A DNA stretch of 63,223 bases, taken from contig DEIB01000012.1 of assembly GCA_002352215.1 (NCBI GenBank), forward strand, positions 13,275 through 76,497, in the 5' to 3' direction. Below the pieces are notes generated by a model, which was not told where the DNA came from, did no database searches, and saw only the letters and a list, made by a program, of their open reading frames with translations. The stretch comes from Chthonomonas sp. UBA2785. Its GTDB lineage: Bacteria; Armatimonadota; Fimbriimonadia; Fimbriimonadales; Fimbriimonadaceae. The translations under genes were made by a program, and so were the position numbers. The stretch's first letter is position 1, and each line of letters starts with the position of its first letter. This document shows positions 1-7,758 of the stretch, piece by piece.

Positions 1-282
1 GACAACGACGCCCAGGAAGATGAACTGATCAACGTGCCCGATATGAGCATCGATGATCTGGACTTCAGCCAACGCACTTTTAACTGTCTCCGCCGCGCAG
101 GCATCATGACTCTGCGGCAACTCGCGATCAGCAATGAAGGCGAACTCACCAGCATTCGCGGCTTCGGGAAGAAGTCGCTGAATGAAGTGCGAGAGCGCCT
201 CAGTCAGCACGGAGTGGATTTGAAGCCGGCTCGCGGCTCCTTTGCCTCCATTGACCTGTTGGACGACGACGACGATCTGTAA
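1..282 (+). CDS. rpoA: RNA polymerase alpha subunit, C-terminal fragment
   Basis: This is the 3' end of rpoA, and the gene begins before the window. The 93 visible codons cover the alpha C-terminal domain, which contacts UP-element DNA and activators. It shows the expected helix-hairpin-helix stretch (IRGFGKKSLNEVRERL) after a 'LRRAGIMTLRQLA' helix, and it ends in an acidic tail (DDDDDL). The next gene is rplQ, ten bases downstream, the standard neighbour at the end of the alpha operon, which supports the call. The reading frame is open from the first base of the window. Confidence 0.95.
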   Translation, partial: DNDAQEDELINVPDMSIDDLDFSQRTFNCLRRAGIMTLRQLAISNEGELTSIRGFGKKSLNEVRERLSQHGVDLKPARGSFASIDLLDDDDDL

Positions 283-291
283 GGAACGAAC

Positions 292-741
292 ATGCGACAT
301 AAAGTTGACCGACGAAAGCTTGGGTTACCCAGCGACCAGCGCCGAGCCCTTCTCAATAACCTGGTGCGCCAGCTCATCCGCCACGGATATGTGCACACCA
401 CCCTGGGCCGCGCCAAGGAACTGCGCCGTCTGGCGGATCGCATGATCACGCTGGGCAAGGCCGATACCCTCGCGTCGCGCCGCATGGCCCGACGGGTTCT
501 GGTGGGCCACTGCGGGAGCACCAACTACAACAAGAACATCCTGGCCGGGAAGACCGACACCGAGAAGATGACGATCCTGAAGGAACGCAGCCTCATCAAC
601 GGTGAAGACCTGGTGCAGCACCTGTTTGACAACGTGGCGCCGCGTTTCCGCGACCGCAAGGGTGGCTACACCCGCGTGGTGCGAACCGGGGTGCGACGTG
701 GTGATGCGGCGGAAACCGCCGTCGTCGAGCTTGTCGACTAA
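292..741 (+). CDS. rplQ: 50S ribosomal protein L17
   Basis: L17 of the large ribosomal subunit, 149 aa. The N-terminus has the family signature (MRHKVDRRKLGLPSDQRR, then ALLNNLVRQLI). A basic middle and an 'FRDRKGGYTRVVRTGVRRGD' stretch near the C-terminus are also typical. At 149 aa it is somewhat longer than the E. coli protein. A GGAACGAA stretch precedes the ATG. It lies directly after rpoA and slightly overlaps truA, so the genes are probably cotranscribed. Confidence 0.95.
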   Translation: MRHKVDRRKLGLPSDQRRALLNNLVRQLIRHGYVHTTLGRAKELRRLADRMITLGKADTLASRRMARRVLVGHCGSTNYNKNILAGKTDTEKMTILKERSLINGEDLVQHLFDNVAPRFRDRKGGYTRVVRTGVRRGDAAETAVVELVD

Positions 742-1555
742 AGTTCACCGCATCAAATTCGTCGTTGCGTACGATGGCTCAGACTTTCGAGGATGGGCCT
801 CACAGGACGGAGAACGCACCGTCCACGGCATATTGACATCCGCTGTACGCCAGGTCACTGGCGAGGAAAACCAACTGTGGGGCGCCAGCCGCACGGACGC
901 CGGCGCGCACGCCAAAGGGCAGGTTTGCCACTTTGACACCGCCACCGCGATGCCCATTGAAAAATGGCCGCGTGTGATGACGAAAGCGCTACCGAACGAC
1001 GTGGTGGTGCTGAAGGCGACCCAGGTGGCCGATGACTTTCATAGCCGCTTCTGGGCGAAGCATCGGCATTACCAGTACCGGATCATGACCGGAGTCCGCG
1101 ATCCGCACCGCGCGCGATATGCCTATTGGAGCCCCGGGGCTCTGGACTTCGACCGCATGCAAGCCGCCGCCGCTCATTTTGTCGGCACCCACGATTTCCT
1201 CGCTTTTAGTAGCCAATCGGTCCCCCGCCAAACCAACCGGGTGCGCACGCTCTACTCTGTAGAGATGACGCAAGTCTGGGATGAAATCCGGCTGGACGTG
1301 GTTGGCACGGCCTTTGTGAGAGGAATGATGCGACGCATCGCCGGCGCGCTCTGGGAAGTGGGGCGCGGAGCCCGGACCCCCGAGTCCATCCCTGAACTCT
1401 TGCAAACCAAGCGGAAAGAAAGAATTGTGTGGCCGACCGTCCTCCCGGCGGCGGGCCTCACACTAATACGAGTTGAATACGGGCGACACCCCCGACCCCA
1501 AGTGGGGCCAGGAAGTGAAGCCCACCGACAAAAAGAACAAGGACAAGACGAATGA
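704..1555 (+). CDS. truA: tRNA pseudouridine synthase A
   Basis: TruA converts uridines 38-40 of the tRNA anticodon arm to pseudouridine. The catalytic-aspartate motif (GASRTDAGAHA) is intact, the N-terminal 'VVAYDGSDFRGWASQ' is typical, and 'FVRGMMRRIAGAL' sits near the C-terminus. The start is uncertain. The ATG at 704 overlaps rplQ by 38 bases; a TTG at 731 would give a 274-aa protein beginning nearer the conserved core. Neither has a clear Shine-Dalgarno sequence. The stop overlaps the rplM start (ATGA), which indicates translational coupling within the ribosomal operon. Confidence 0.9.
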   Translation: MRRKPPSSSLSTKVHRIKFVVAYDGSDFRGWASQDGERTVHGILTSAVRQVTGEENQLWGASRTDAGAHAKGQVCHFDTATAMPIEKWPRVMTKALPNDVVVLKATQVADDFHSRFWAKHRHYQYRIMTGVRDPHRARYAYWSPGALDFDRMQAAAAHFVGTHDFLAFSSQSVPRQTNRVRTLYSVEMTQVWDEIRLDVVGTAFVRGMMRRIAGALWEVGRGARTPESIPELLQTKRKERIVWPTVLPAAGLTLIRVEYGRHPRPQVGPGSEAHRQKEQGQDE

Positions 1556-1986
1556 ATCGAACGTATGTGGCCAAGCCCAGCACGATCGAACGCAAGTGGC
1601 ACATTGTGGATGCTACGGGCGTTCCGGTCGGGCGTCTTGCCGCGCAGGTCGCCCAGGTGATCCGCGGGAAGCACAAACCCACCTTTACCTACCACATGGA
1701 CTGTGGTGACTTTGTGATCGTGATCAACGCCGATAAGGCGGTGTGGACCGGTCGCAAGGAAGAAGAACTGATCTACTGGCACACGATGTATCCCGGCGGG
1801 ATCCGCAACATCAGCCGTGGCGACATGATGGAGCGCACCCCGGCTCGCATGATCGAAAAGGTCGTGTGGGGGATGCTGCCCAAGCACCGCCTGGGCCGCG
1901 CCACCATCAAGAAGCTCAAAGTTTACGCTGGCTCCGAGCACCCGCACGAAGCCCAAAACCCGACCCCGCTCAAGGTGACCAAGTAA
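1552..1986 (+). CDS. rplM: 50S ribosomal protein L13
   Basis: L13 of the large subunit, 144 aa, the usual length. Diagnostic stretches are 'WHIVDATGVPVGRLAAQVA' near the N-terminus and 'RMIEKVVWGMLPKHRLGR' in the second half. It is placed between truA (4-base overlap) and rpsI (3-base gap). The L13-S9 pair is one of the most conserved bacterial gene pairs. Confidence 0.96.
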   Translation: MNRTYVAKPSTIERKWHIVDATGVPVGRLAAQVAQVIRGKHKPTFTYHMDCGDFVIVINADKAVWTGRKEEELIYWHTMYPGGIRNISRGDMMERTPARMIEKVVWGMLPKHRLGRATIKKLKVYAGSEHPHEAQNPTPLKVTK

Positions 1987-1989
1987 GAC

Positions 1990-2391
1990 ATGGCTACGAA
2001 AACTTCGGATCGAAACTACGGCACGGGCCGACGCAAGTGCGCCATCGCCCGCGTCTGGATCACGCCGGGTGAAGGCCTGATCACGGTCAACGGCCGCGAC
2101 TACAAGGAGTACTTCGGTCGTCCGGTGCTCGAAATCTTGGCCCGCAGCCCGCTGACCGCTCTGGACATGGAAGGCCGCTTCAACGTGGTCGCCAAGGTCA
2201 AGGGTGGCGGACTCAGTGGTCAAGCCGGGGCCGTCAAGCTCGGTGTGGCGCGTGCGCTCATCGAATACGATACGGAACTCCGCCCGCCGCTGAAGCGCGA
2301 AGGCTATCTCACCCGAGATGCCCGCATTAAGGAACGCAAGAAGTACGGCCGCAAGAAGGCTCGCCGCGGCTTCCAGTTCGTTAAGCGCTAA
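1990..2391 (+). CDS. rpsI: 30S ribosomal protein S9
   Basis: S9 of the small subunit, 133 aa. The N-terminal 'YGTGRRKCAIARVW' and the basic C-terminal tail ending in -FVKR are diagnostic; that tail reaches the P-site tRNA in ribosome structures. It is the last gene of the operon and is followed by a strong hairpin 24 bases downstream. Confidence 0.96.
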   Translation: MATKTSDRNYGTGRRKCAIARVWITPGEGLITVNGRDYKEYFGRPVLEILARSPLTALDMEGRFNVVAKVKGGGLSGQAGAVKLGVARALIEYDTELRPPLKREGYLTRDARIKERKKYGRKKARRGFQFVKR

Positions 2392-2414
2392 GGAACCCTT
2401 CTCGTCTTGTTCAA

Positions 2415-2450
2415 GCGCCCCGGAGCAGCATTGGCTGCCCGGGGCGCGTT
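2415..2450 (+). terminator. Hairpin terminator after rpsI
   Basis: Arm GCGCCCCGG (2415-2423) pairs perfectly with CCGGGGCGC (2439-2447). Inner arm GCAGC (2425-2429) pairs with GCTGC (2434-2438) around an ATTG loop, leaving one bulged A. The downstream tract (GTTCTGTTA) is only moderately T-rich, so termination may be imperfect. The hairpin also lies just beyond the stop of the convergent small gene and could serve both strands. Confidence 0.75.
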
Positions 2451-2453
2451 CTG

Positions 2454-2675
2454 TTATTCGGTGGCCTTGGTCTCGGCTTTGGGGCTGGGAGCGTTCACCA
2501 CCCCTAACCTCTCGCCGAGGCCCGGAAACTCCACCAGCGTGGCTACATAGCGGTGCGCAAAGTGCGCACTCACCACCCGCCGGATGGTCTCCTCCACCGA
2601 TTCGTGACTTCGCTTCGCTTCAGCCACGAGCCTCTTCCATGTGGGTGAATCCCACTCGATCTCATTCGATAACAT
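2454..2675 (-). CDS. Small hypothetical protein (73 aa)
   Basis: A 73-aa protein with no family I can name. The N-terminal half (SPTWKRLVAEAKRSHESVEE, then TIRRVVSAHF) looks alpha-helical and loosely recalls a ribbon-helix-helix or antitoxin-like fold, but no diagnostic motif is visible. It faces rpsI and is divergent from ldhA. A GGAG lies about ten bases upstream of the ATG, which supports real translation. No toxin-like partner is adjacent. Confidence 0.5.
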   Translation of the reverse strand: MLSNEIEWDSPTWKRLVAEAKRSHESVEETIRRVVSAHFAHRYVATLVEFPGLGERLGVVNAPSPKAETKATE

Positions 2676-2714
2676 CCTCCCTCATCTCCATCCCCCCCTT
2701 TAGTAAAGTAGATG

Positions 2715-2744
2715 TTCCACACGACACGGAAATCGTGAGATACT
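2715..2744 (+). promoter_or_regulatory. Predicted sigma70-type promoter of ldhA
   Basis: TTCCAC (2715-2720), an 18-base spacer, then GATACT (2739-2744). The -10 hexamer ends exactly six bases before the ATG at 2751, so the predicted transcript begins at or next to the start codon. No convincing Shine-Dalgarno sequence precedes the ATG. The same -10/ATG geometry recurs at other genes in this window. Confidence 0.5.
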
Positions 2745-2750
2745 ATTTTC

Positions 2751-3761
2751 ATGCGGTGTGTGGTTTTCGGGACACGTTCCTTCGATGAGTCCTCCTTGCG
2801 CGAGGCCAATACAAGCGCACGCCACGAACTTACTTTCATCCAAGAAAACCTGAGCGAGCGGACGGCGGGACTTTCCGCCGGGCACGAAGCGGCCTGCCTC
2901 GTGGTGGGGGATTCCGGGTCTGCACCCGTGCTCGAAACCCTAAAAGCGCAAGGCATCCGGGGCTTGGTGTTGCGCAGCGCCGGGTTCAATCATGTGGACC
3001 TGGAAGCGGCGGCCCGCCTGGGCTTGCCGGTGCTGCGGGTGCCCGCCTACTCTCCCTATAGCGTGGCCGAGCACGCGGTCGCGCTGCTCCTCACCCTCAA
3101 CCGCCGGGTGCACCGGGCTTACAATCGCGTCCGCGAGTTCAATTTCGCCATCGAGGGCCTCATGGGGCAAGATCTGCACGGCCAAACCGTGGGCGTCGTT
3201 GGGCTTGGCCACATCGGCCTCGCCTTCGCGCGAATCATGCTGGGTTTCGGCTGCCGGGTGCTCGGGTACGACCCGGCGCCGTCGGATGAAGCTCGCGCCC
3301 TCCCCATCACCTTTGTGGATAAGGAGACGCTGTTCCGAGAGAGCTTCGTGGTCAGCTTGCACTGCCCGCTCCTGCCCAGCACCCACCACTTTGTGGGCCA
3401 AGCCGAGCTGGACTTGATGCCGGCCGGAAGCTTCCTCATCAACACGAGCCGGGGCGCAGTAATTGACCACCGCGCCCTCATCAAGTGTCTCAAAACCGGG
3501 CGACTCGGCGGGGTGGGGCTGGACGTTTACGAGGAGGAAGAAGGTGTGTTCTTCCGCGACCTCAGCGACAAGGTCCTATCGGACGACCAATTGGTGCGGC
3601 TGATGTCCTTCCCGCAGGTGCTCATCACGGGGCACCAGGGGTTCTTCACTCGGCAGGCCGTAACCGCCATTGCGGAGACGACGATCCGCAATCTGGATGG
3701 CCTGGCCAGTGCCCAATGGGACCCCGCCAACGAGGTTCACCCCGCCGCGCACTTGGCGTAA
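2751..3761 (+). CDS. ldhA: D-lactate dehydrogenase (LdhA-type 2-hydroxyacid dehydrogenase)
   Basis: NAD-dependent cytoplasmic enzyme, 336 aa, that reduces pyruvate to D-lactate. The sequence resembles E. coli LdhA closely: 'VLRSAGFNHVDLEAA' near residue 75, the Rossmann motif GLGHIG near 150, 'INTSRGAVID' carrying the catalytic Arg, and 'TGHQGFF' carrying the catalytic His near 294. Length matches the family. It stands alone, with its stop four bases from that of convergent ccmB. It probably supports fermentative NADH disposal. Confidence 0.9.
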   Translation: MRCVVFGTRSFDESSLREANTSARHELTFIQENLSERTAGLSAGHEAACLVVGDSGSAPVLETLKAQGIRGLVLRSAGFNHVDLEAAARLGLPVLRVPAYSPYSVAEHAVALLLTLNRRVHRAYNRVREFNFAIEGLMGQDLHGQTVGVVGLGHIGLAFARIMLGFGCRVLGYDPAPSDEARALPITFVDKETLFRESFVVSLHCPLLPSTHHFVGQAELDLMPAGSFLINTSRGAVIDHRALIKCLKTGRLGGVGLDVYEEEEGVFFRDLSDKVLSDDQLVRLMSFPQVLITGHQGFFTRQAVTAIAETTIRNLDGLASAQWDPANEVHPAAHLA

Positions 3762-3765
3762 CGGA

Positions 3766-4458
3766 CTAGCGGAGCCGCCAAATCGCCCGGGTGGAAACCG
3801 CCCCGAGCACCAAGGTGGCCACGGCGGTGACCAACAACACGCCCACCGTCAGCCAGCCCGAGGTCTCCTTCTGCGAGCCCAAGGCTGCCGCCATTACCCC
3901 CGTGCCGAACACCACCACGGGCAAGCACAGCGGCAGCGAGATGACGAGGGCAATGAGCCAGCGGTTCTGCGCGCCCGGCACCAGCGCCGAGGCCATGCTC
4001 ACCGTGGCCGCCAGCGCTGCGCCGTAGGCCACCAACCCCGCCAGCGCAATGAAGGGCTGGGTGACAGTGGCATTTGTGAGGATAAAGAACGCCCCGCCCA
4101 TCAGCAGGGCCTGGCCGATGCACAGCACCATCCCCATCAGGGCCTTGGCCAAGAAGATCGCCCCCGGGTCGGCCCACAGGCGGAGGGTGTCCAGGGTGCC
4201 CTGTTCGTCTTCGGTCAGAAACAGGCGCGGCACCGCAATCATCACCGAAAACAGCACCACCACCGCTAGTTGCGCGCTGGCCACGGCGGGGGTAAGCCGC
4301 TCGGTGGAGGCGGGCATGGTGAGAGCCACCACGGCCAAAAAGCCAAAGAGCGTGGCGGCCAGAAGCCCGTTGCGTGAGCGCAACTCGCTCTGCCACTCCT
4401 TGCGCCACAGGGCGCGGAGCTCACTTCGGTTCGCCGAGCGTGATGGCGCAGGTGCCAA
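3766..4458 (-). CDS. ccmB: Heme exporter protein B (CcmB-like ABC permease)
   Basis: Integral membrane subunit of the CcmAB ABC transporter used in cytochrome c maturation. 'LWRKEWQSELRSRNGLL' near the N-terminus, 'PRLFLTEDEQGTLDTLRL' in the first loop and about six hydrophobic segments fit CcmB. I chose the TTG at 4458 because AAGGAGG lies nine bases upstream inside ccmA. That start gives 230 aa, the usual family length; no ATG in this frame lies near the conserved region. It overlaps ccmA by 38 bases, indicating tight coupling. No ccmC is visible nearby. Confidence 0.85.
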   Translation of the reverse strand: MAPAPSRSANRSELRALWRKEWQSELRSRNGLLAATLFGFLAVVALTMPASTERLTPAVASAQLAVVVLFSVMIAVPRLFLTEDEQGTLDTLRLWADPGAIFLAKALMGMVLCIGQALLMGGAFFILTNATVTQPFIALAGLVAYGAALAATVSMASALVPGAQNRWLIALVISLPLCLPVVVFGTGVMAAALGSQKETSGWLTVGVLLVTAVATLVLGAVSTRAIWRLR

Positions 4459-5017
4459 ACCGGTGGTCCTCCTTGTCGTTGGTCGCGATGATGGTGGCCC
4501 CCGTTTGGCGGTGCTCTTGCAGGGCTTCTTGCCACAGGGCGCGGCCCGCATCATCCAGGGCGGCGCTGGGCTCGTCCATCAGCAGCAGGTCGGGGCGAGC
4601 TTGCAGGGCCAGGGCCAGCTTCAGGCGCGCCCGCTGGCCGGTGCTGAGGGTGCCGGTGGCTTGCCGGGCTTGGGGGAGCAGTTGCATCCGCCGCAGCCAC
4701 ATGTCGGCTTCGGGCTCCACGCCTCGCAGTTGGGCGGCCAGTTCCAAGTGCTCCGTGGGCGTGAGGGCACTGTAAAGGGATTGATCGAGCGCGGTGAACC
4801 CCACTCGGTTGAGGCCGGGGCGAGTCACGCTCCCGAGCGTGGGCGCCACCAGGCCGCTCACTACCTTCAGCAAAGTGGATTTGCCGCTCCCGTTGGGGCC
4901 GATGAGCAGCAGCACGTCCCCCGCGCCGAGTTCAAATGTGACGCCCCGGAAGAGCCACCGCCCTCCCAACTCCTTGCCCAGCCCGTCGGCGCTCACCAAG
5001 GGGTTTAGTGCGGCCAC
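4421..5017 (-). CDS. ccmA: Heme exporter ATP-binding protein CcmA
   Basis: ABC ATPase partner of CcmB, 198 aa. It carries Walker A (GPNGSGKST), signature (LSTGQRARLKLAL) and Walker B with its aspartate and glutamate (LLLMDEPSAALD). The GTG start at 5017 is preferred because GGGAGGG lies eight bases upstream. The longer upstream frame merely reads through the phosphoesterase gene. It overlaps the phosphoesterase by 13 bases and ccmB by 38. A general ABC ATPase is possible, but the CcmB neighbour makes CcmA likely. Confidence 0.85.
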   Translation of the reverse strand: MAALNPLVSADGLGKELGGRWLFRGVTFELGAGDVLLLIGPNGSGKSTLLKVVSGLVAPTLGSVTRPGLNRVGFTALDQSLYSALTPTEHLELAAQLRGVEPEADMWLRRMQLLPQARQATGTLSTGQRARLKLALALQARPDLLLMDEPSAALDDAGRALWQEALQEHRQTGATIIATNDKEDHRFGTCAITLGEPK

Positions 5018-5742
5018 GGTTGCAGCCCTCCCGCTAGCGTCTCCCCATCCCACTCGTATACGCCCACAAAGCGGGCGTGCGAGCCTCCTTGGGCGATCCA
5101 CGTGCGCCCCACCTGCTCCGGCGTCGTCAACACGTCGTGCGAGTGCCCTCCGAAGATGACGTCAAATACCCCCGTGGCCGCCAGCTCGCGATCTTGGCGC
5201 AACCCGATGTGGGTGAGGGCAAAGAGGTGATCCACCTGAGGGCGTAGCTCTTCGGCCAGGCGCAAGGCCGTCTCTAGAGGCGGATCCCACAGAAAGTGGC
5301 TCAGCGGGGCCGTCTTCATGCGCCGGGTCACCATCGCCACGCTCACCGCCACCACGCCCACACGGCCCGACTCCGTCTCCAACACTAGGGTGCGGGGCAA
5401 GAAGTCGCTGCCGTCCTTGTCCACCAGGTTGCCGCAGAGAACCGGGTGCTGGTGGCCCTCAAGTTTCTTGCTGAAAACGGCCCGCAGAACGTGCGTCTCG
5501 CGGTTGCCAATCACGCTCGCGCTGCAGTTCAAGTCCGCCAAGTGAGCCCAGGCCTCATCCCGCTGCAAAGGCACAGCGAGGTTGCCGGCGGTGATGAGAT
5601 CGCCGGTATCAAAGTAGAGGTCGGCCGCCTCGCGCAAGGAGCGCAAGGCATGGGCACGCGCTTCGGTCAAACGGCCGTGCAGGTCGTTTGTATGAAGAAT
5701 CCGTAACGAGCCGTTACTTAAGGCGCTGGGCGAGGACGTCAA
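5005..5742 (-). CDS. Calcineurin-like metallophosphoesterase (5'-nucleotidase family)
   Basis: A 245-aa two-metal phosphoesterase. Metal-binding motifs appear in order: 'ILHTNDLHGR' near residue 15, 'YFDTGDLI' near 44, 'VIGNRETH' near 77, 'ALTHIG' and 'GGHSHDV' in the second half. This matches the catalytic domain of the UshA/5'-nucleotidase family without the C-terminal substrate domain or an obvious signal peptide. A small cytoplasmic phosphatase of unknown substrate is therefore likelier than a periplasmic nucleotidase. The start is a TTG at 5742 with no clear ribosome site and is uncertain. Confidence 0.8.
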   Translation of the reverse strand: MTSSPSALSNGSLRILHTNDLHGRLTEARAHALRSLREAADLYFDTGDLITAGNLAVPLQRDEAWAHLADLNCSASVIGNRETHVLRAVFSKKLEGHQHPVLCGNLVDKDGSDFLPRTLVLETESGRVGVVAVSVAMVTRRMKTAPLSHFLWDPPLETALRLAEELRPQVDHLFALTHIGLRQDRELAATGVFDVIFGGHSHDVLTTPEQVGRTWIAQGGSHARFVGVYEWDGETLAGGLQPWPH

Positions 5743-5956
5743 GCAGAATCGTCAAGCCAACAAAGGAGAGACCCAACCCCATGATCCAGCGGGAGATTTG
5801 GTCTTCAAAGCTCGCTTTCCCCTTAAATGTGGTCCGCACGCCTCCACCCCCGCTGGACATGGCGTCGCCCTTACCGGTGACGAACACCAGCAGGATAAAG
5901 AGCACCGCCACCAGCCCGGTGATGCCGAGGAGAACGTTGTAGATAGTTTGATTCAT
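5714..5956 (-). CDS. secG: Preprotein translocase subunit SecG
   Basis: An 80-aa inner-membrane protein with two hydrophobic helices (about residues 6-27 and 58-76). The intervening loop is Gly/Ser-rich and follows 'VTGKGDAMSSGGGG', which is characteristic of SecG. It stabilises SecYEG during protein export. It overlaps the upstream CBS-DUF1385 gene by four bases, and its end overlaps the predicted start of the phosphoesterase. This suggests one minus-strand transcript running from 7107 to 3766. Confidence 0.88.
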   Translation of the reverse strand: MNQTIYNVLLGITGLVAVLFILLVFVTGKGDAMSSGGGGVRTTFKGKASFEDQISRWIMGLGLSFVGLTILLDVLAQRLK

Positions 5957-7107
5957 GGTCCAAATGGAAGGAGAAAAGCGGAGATTACCCGCTGGGTGAC
6001 GGGCACCCGAAGGACTTCATACGCCGCCATTGCCACCAACTGGGCCAGGATCGCCCCGACCATGATCTGCAAGATGCCGGAGTGAAGCAGTTTGCGAGGC
6101 ACCGAGGCCGGGGGGATGTATTGGCTTTCGTACTTCTGCAGCAGGTCGCGGCCGGCGGCGACACCCAGCGCGATGTGCTTGGCCTTGGCCGGGGCGGTGG
6201 TGCCCCACATTTGCACAAACGAGCCCAGGGGCCGGAAGAGAGTGACCGTCACCAACACCGCAATGAGCAGGCGCAACTCCTGTTCGGCAGGCCAGGGTGA
6301 GTTCAAAACGCCGAGGAACAGTGAAGCCCCGATGGCGAGATTAGTGCCGCAGCGGGGGTGGACGCGCGGCATGCGCGCCACCACTTCGGGCGTGATGGCC
6401 TCGTTCTGCTCGATGGCGTGTACCGTCATGTGCTCGGCAGCGTGGATCTTGGCCAGTGGGGAGAGCCGCAGGGCCAAGAGGAAGAAAACGAACGACATGA
6501 GGTCGTAAATCCAGGGGATTTGCGCCTTCGTTGGCAGGGCTAAGAAGGCAAAGAGCGCCACGTGCGCCCCCACAAAGAAAAGGCCAAACATGTAGGCCCC
6601 GCTAGCGATCAGGGCCCACATCGGCACCCCGCCACTGGCCGCACCGGTGGTGAGATACACCCCAAACGGAGTGGCCATGCCTCCTACTTGTCGGGGTCGG
6701 CTTTCGAACTCAACGGGAGCCACCAGAAGGCGCGGCGTGACCAAGCCCACAAAGTGACGCTCGGGGGCCACCACCGCAATGGCGGTAAGTTCGTGCTCCA
6801 CCAGCATGCGGAGGGCGGCGGCGCCGGTCTCGGCAGGGGCCAAGGTGGGGTCTTGGGTGCGCACCCAGGGTTCGATGATGTCATCGGGGGTGGCGCCGTT
6901 GGCCAGCGCCCGGGCTAAATCTCGTTCAGTGACGAGGCCCATGTATTGGTGGTCCTGGATGACGGGGATGGCCCCGAGGCCTTCTTCGGCGAGCCGCGCG
7001 GCCGCCAAACGCAAGGTGTTACTGGGTGAAATGACGCTCGCCGCCACCGCCAGCCGGTAGAGCGGCTCGGTAACGGGATCCAAACGGGGCGTCAACCTCG
7101 CGTTCAC
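5953..7107 (-). CDS. CBS-domain / DUF1385 membrane fusion protein
   Basis: A 384-aa protein in two parts. Residues about 15-130 look like a CBS pair, a regulatory nucleotide-binding module ('GAIPVIQDHQYMGLVTERDL' and 'LTAIAVVAPERHFVGLVTPR'). Residues about 145-384 are a polytopic DUF1385 domain (YqhQ-like), recognised by 'HAAEHMTVHAIE' and 'RVHPRCGTNL' with five or six hydrophobic segments. The conserved His, Glu and Cys residues suggest metal binding, but the function is unknown to me. A gating role for the CBS pair is inference. The start is GTG at 7107, with a TATCCT hexamer eight bases upstream. It overlaps secG. Confidence 0.8.
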   Translation of the reverse strand: MNARLTPRLDPVTEPLYRLAVAASVISPSNTLRLAAARLAEEGLGAIPVIQDHQYMGLVTERDLARALANGATPDDIIEPWVRTQDPTLAPAETGAAALRMLVEHELTAIAVVAPERHFVGLVTPRLLVAPVEFESRPRQVGGMATPFGVYLTTGAASGGVPMWALIASGAYMFGLFFVGAHVALFAFLALPTKAQIPWIYDLMSFVFFLLALRLSPLAKIHAAEHMTVHAIEQNEAITPEVVARMPRVHPRCGTNLAIGASLFLGVLNSPWPAEQELRLLIAVLVTVTLFRPLGSFVQMWGTTAPAKAKHIALGVAAGRDLLQKYESQYIPPASVPRKLLHSGILQIMVGAILAQLVAMAAYEVLRVPVTQRVISAFLLPFGP

Positions 7108-7134
7108 AGAGGTTGAGGATAGCAGGAATCGGTG

Positions 7135-7734
7135 CTAGTCGAAGTCGTCAAAGGCATCTTGCGTCAGGCCAATCACCCAAATCATCAGCCCGTTGGTGGC
7201 CACGGTCATCAGGCCAAATGCGAACACCTCAAACCCTAACTTGCCATCCACGATGAGGGCCAACAGGCTAAAGCCAATCGAAAGCAGCCCAAAGGCGAGC
7301 CCTAAGAAGCATATCCAGTTCACCCATCGGCGAATTCGATTGACCCTTAACAACAGGCCAATTCCGAGCAGGGCTTGGACGATTCCAAAGCACGATCCTC
7401 CTTCGATCCCGACGAGCATGGGCAAGGCAATGGAAGCAATCCCCGCCAGAACCCAGTAACCGCTAATCACGTAATACAAGGGCCACGCAAAGGGCGGCGC
7501 TTTCCCCGAATAGCTGAACCCCATCACCTCTTTGGTGCTGCGCGCCATGTACATCACGTTGGTGCCGCAACTGGGGCAGATCTCGGTGGTGTCTTTCAGG
7601 ATCATTTCGCAGTTCGGGCACACGTTGGTGCGCTTCTCCACATAGCCCTGGGTGGCACGCACCACACAACCGCAAAACATGCACTGGTCCACGTGGTGGG
7701 GGATGGTTTTATCGCAATTGGGGCACTTCGTCAT
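7135..7734 (-). CDS. Zinc-ribbon membrane protein
   Basis: A 199-aa protein starting with two C4 zinc ribbons (CPNCDK...CMFCG, about residues 4-22, and CPNCEM...CPSCG, about 39-57). These are followed by four to five hydrophobic segments from about residue 82 to the C-terminus. Double zinc ribbon plus membrane domain proteins are common and mostly uncharacterised. It starts 24 bases after the FAD oxidoreductase stop and ends 28 bases before the CBS-DUF1385 start. No specific function can be assigned. Confidence 0.7.
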   Translation of the reverse strand: MTKCPNCDKTIPHHVDQCMFCGCVVRATQGYVEKRTNVCPNCEMILKDTTEICPSCGTNVMYMARSTKEVMGFSYSGKAPPFAWPLYYVISGYWVLAGIASIALPMLVGIEGGSCFGIVQALLGIGLLLRVNRIRRWVNWICFLGLAFGLLSIGFSLLALIVDGKLGFEVFAFGLMTVATNGLMIWVIGLTQDAFDDFD

Positions 7735-7758
7735 GGGTTCACCACGCCAAGCTCTGTG

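Noticed and set aside
1252..2223. 323-aa antisense frame under rplM and rpsI
   Set aside because: The ribosomal proteins on the opposite strand account fully for the sequence.
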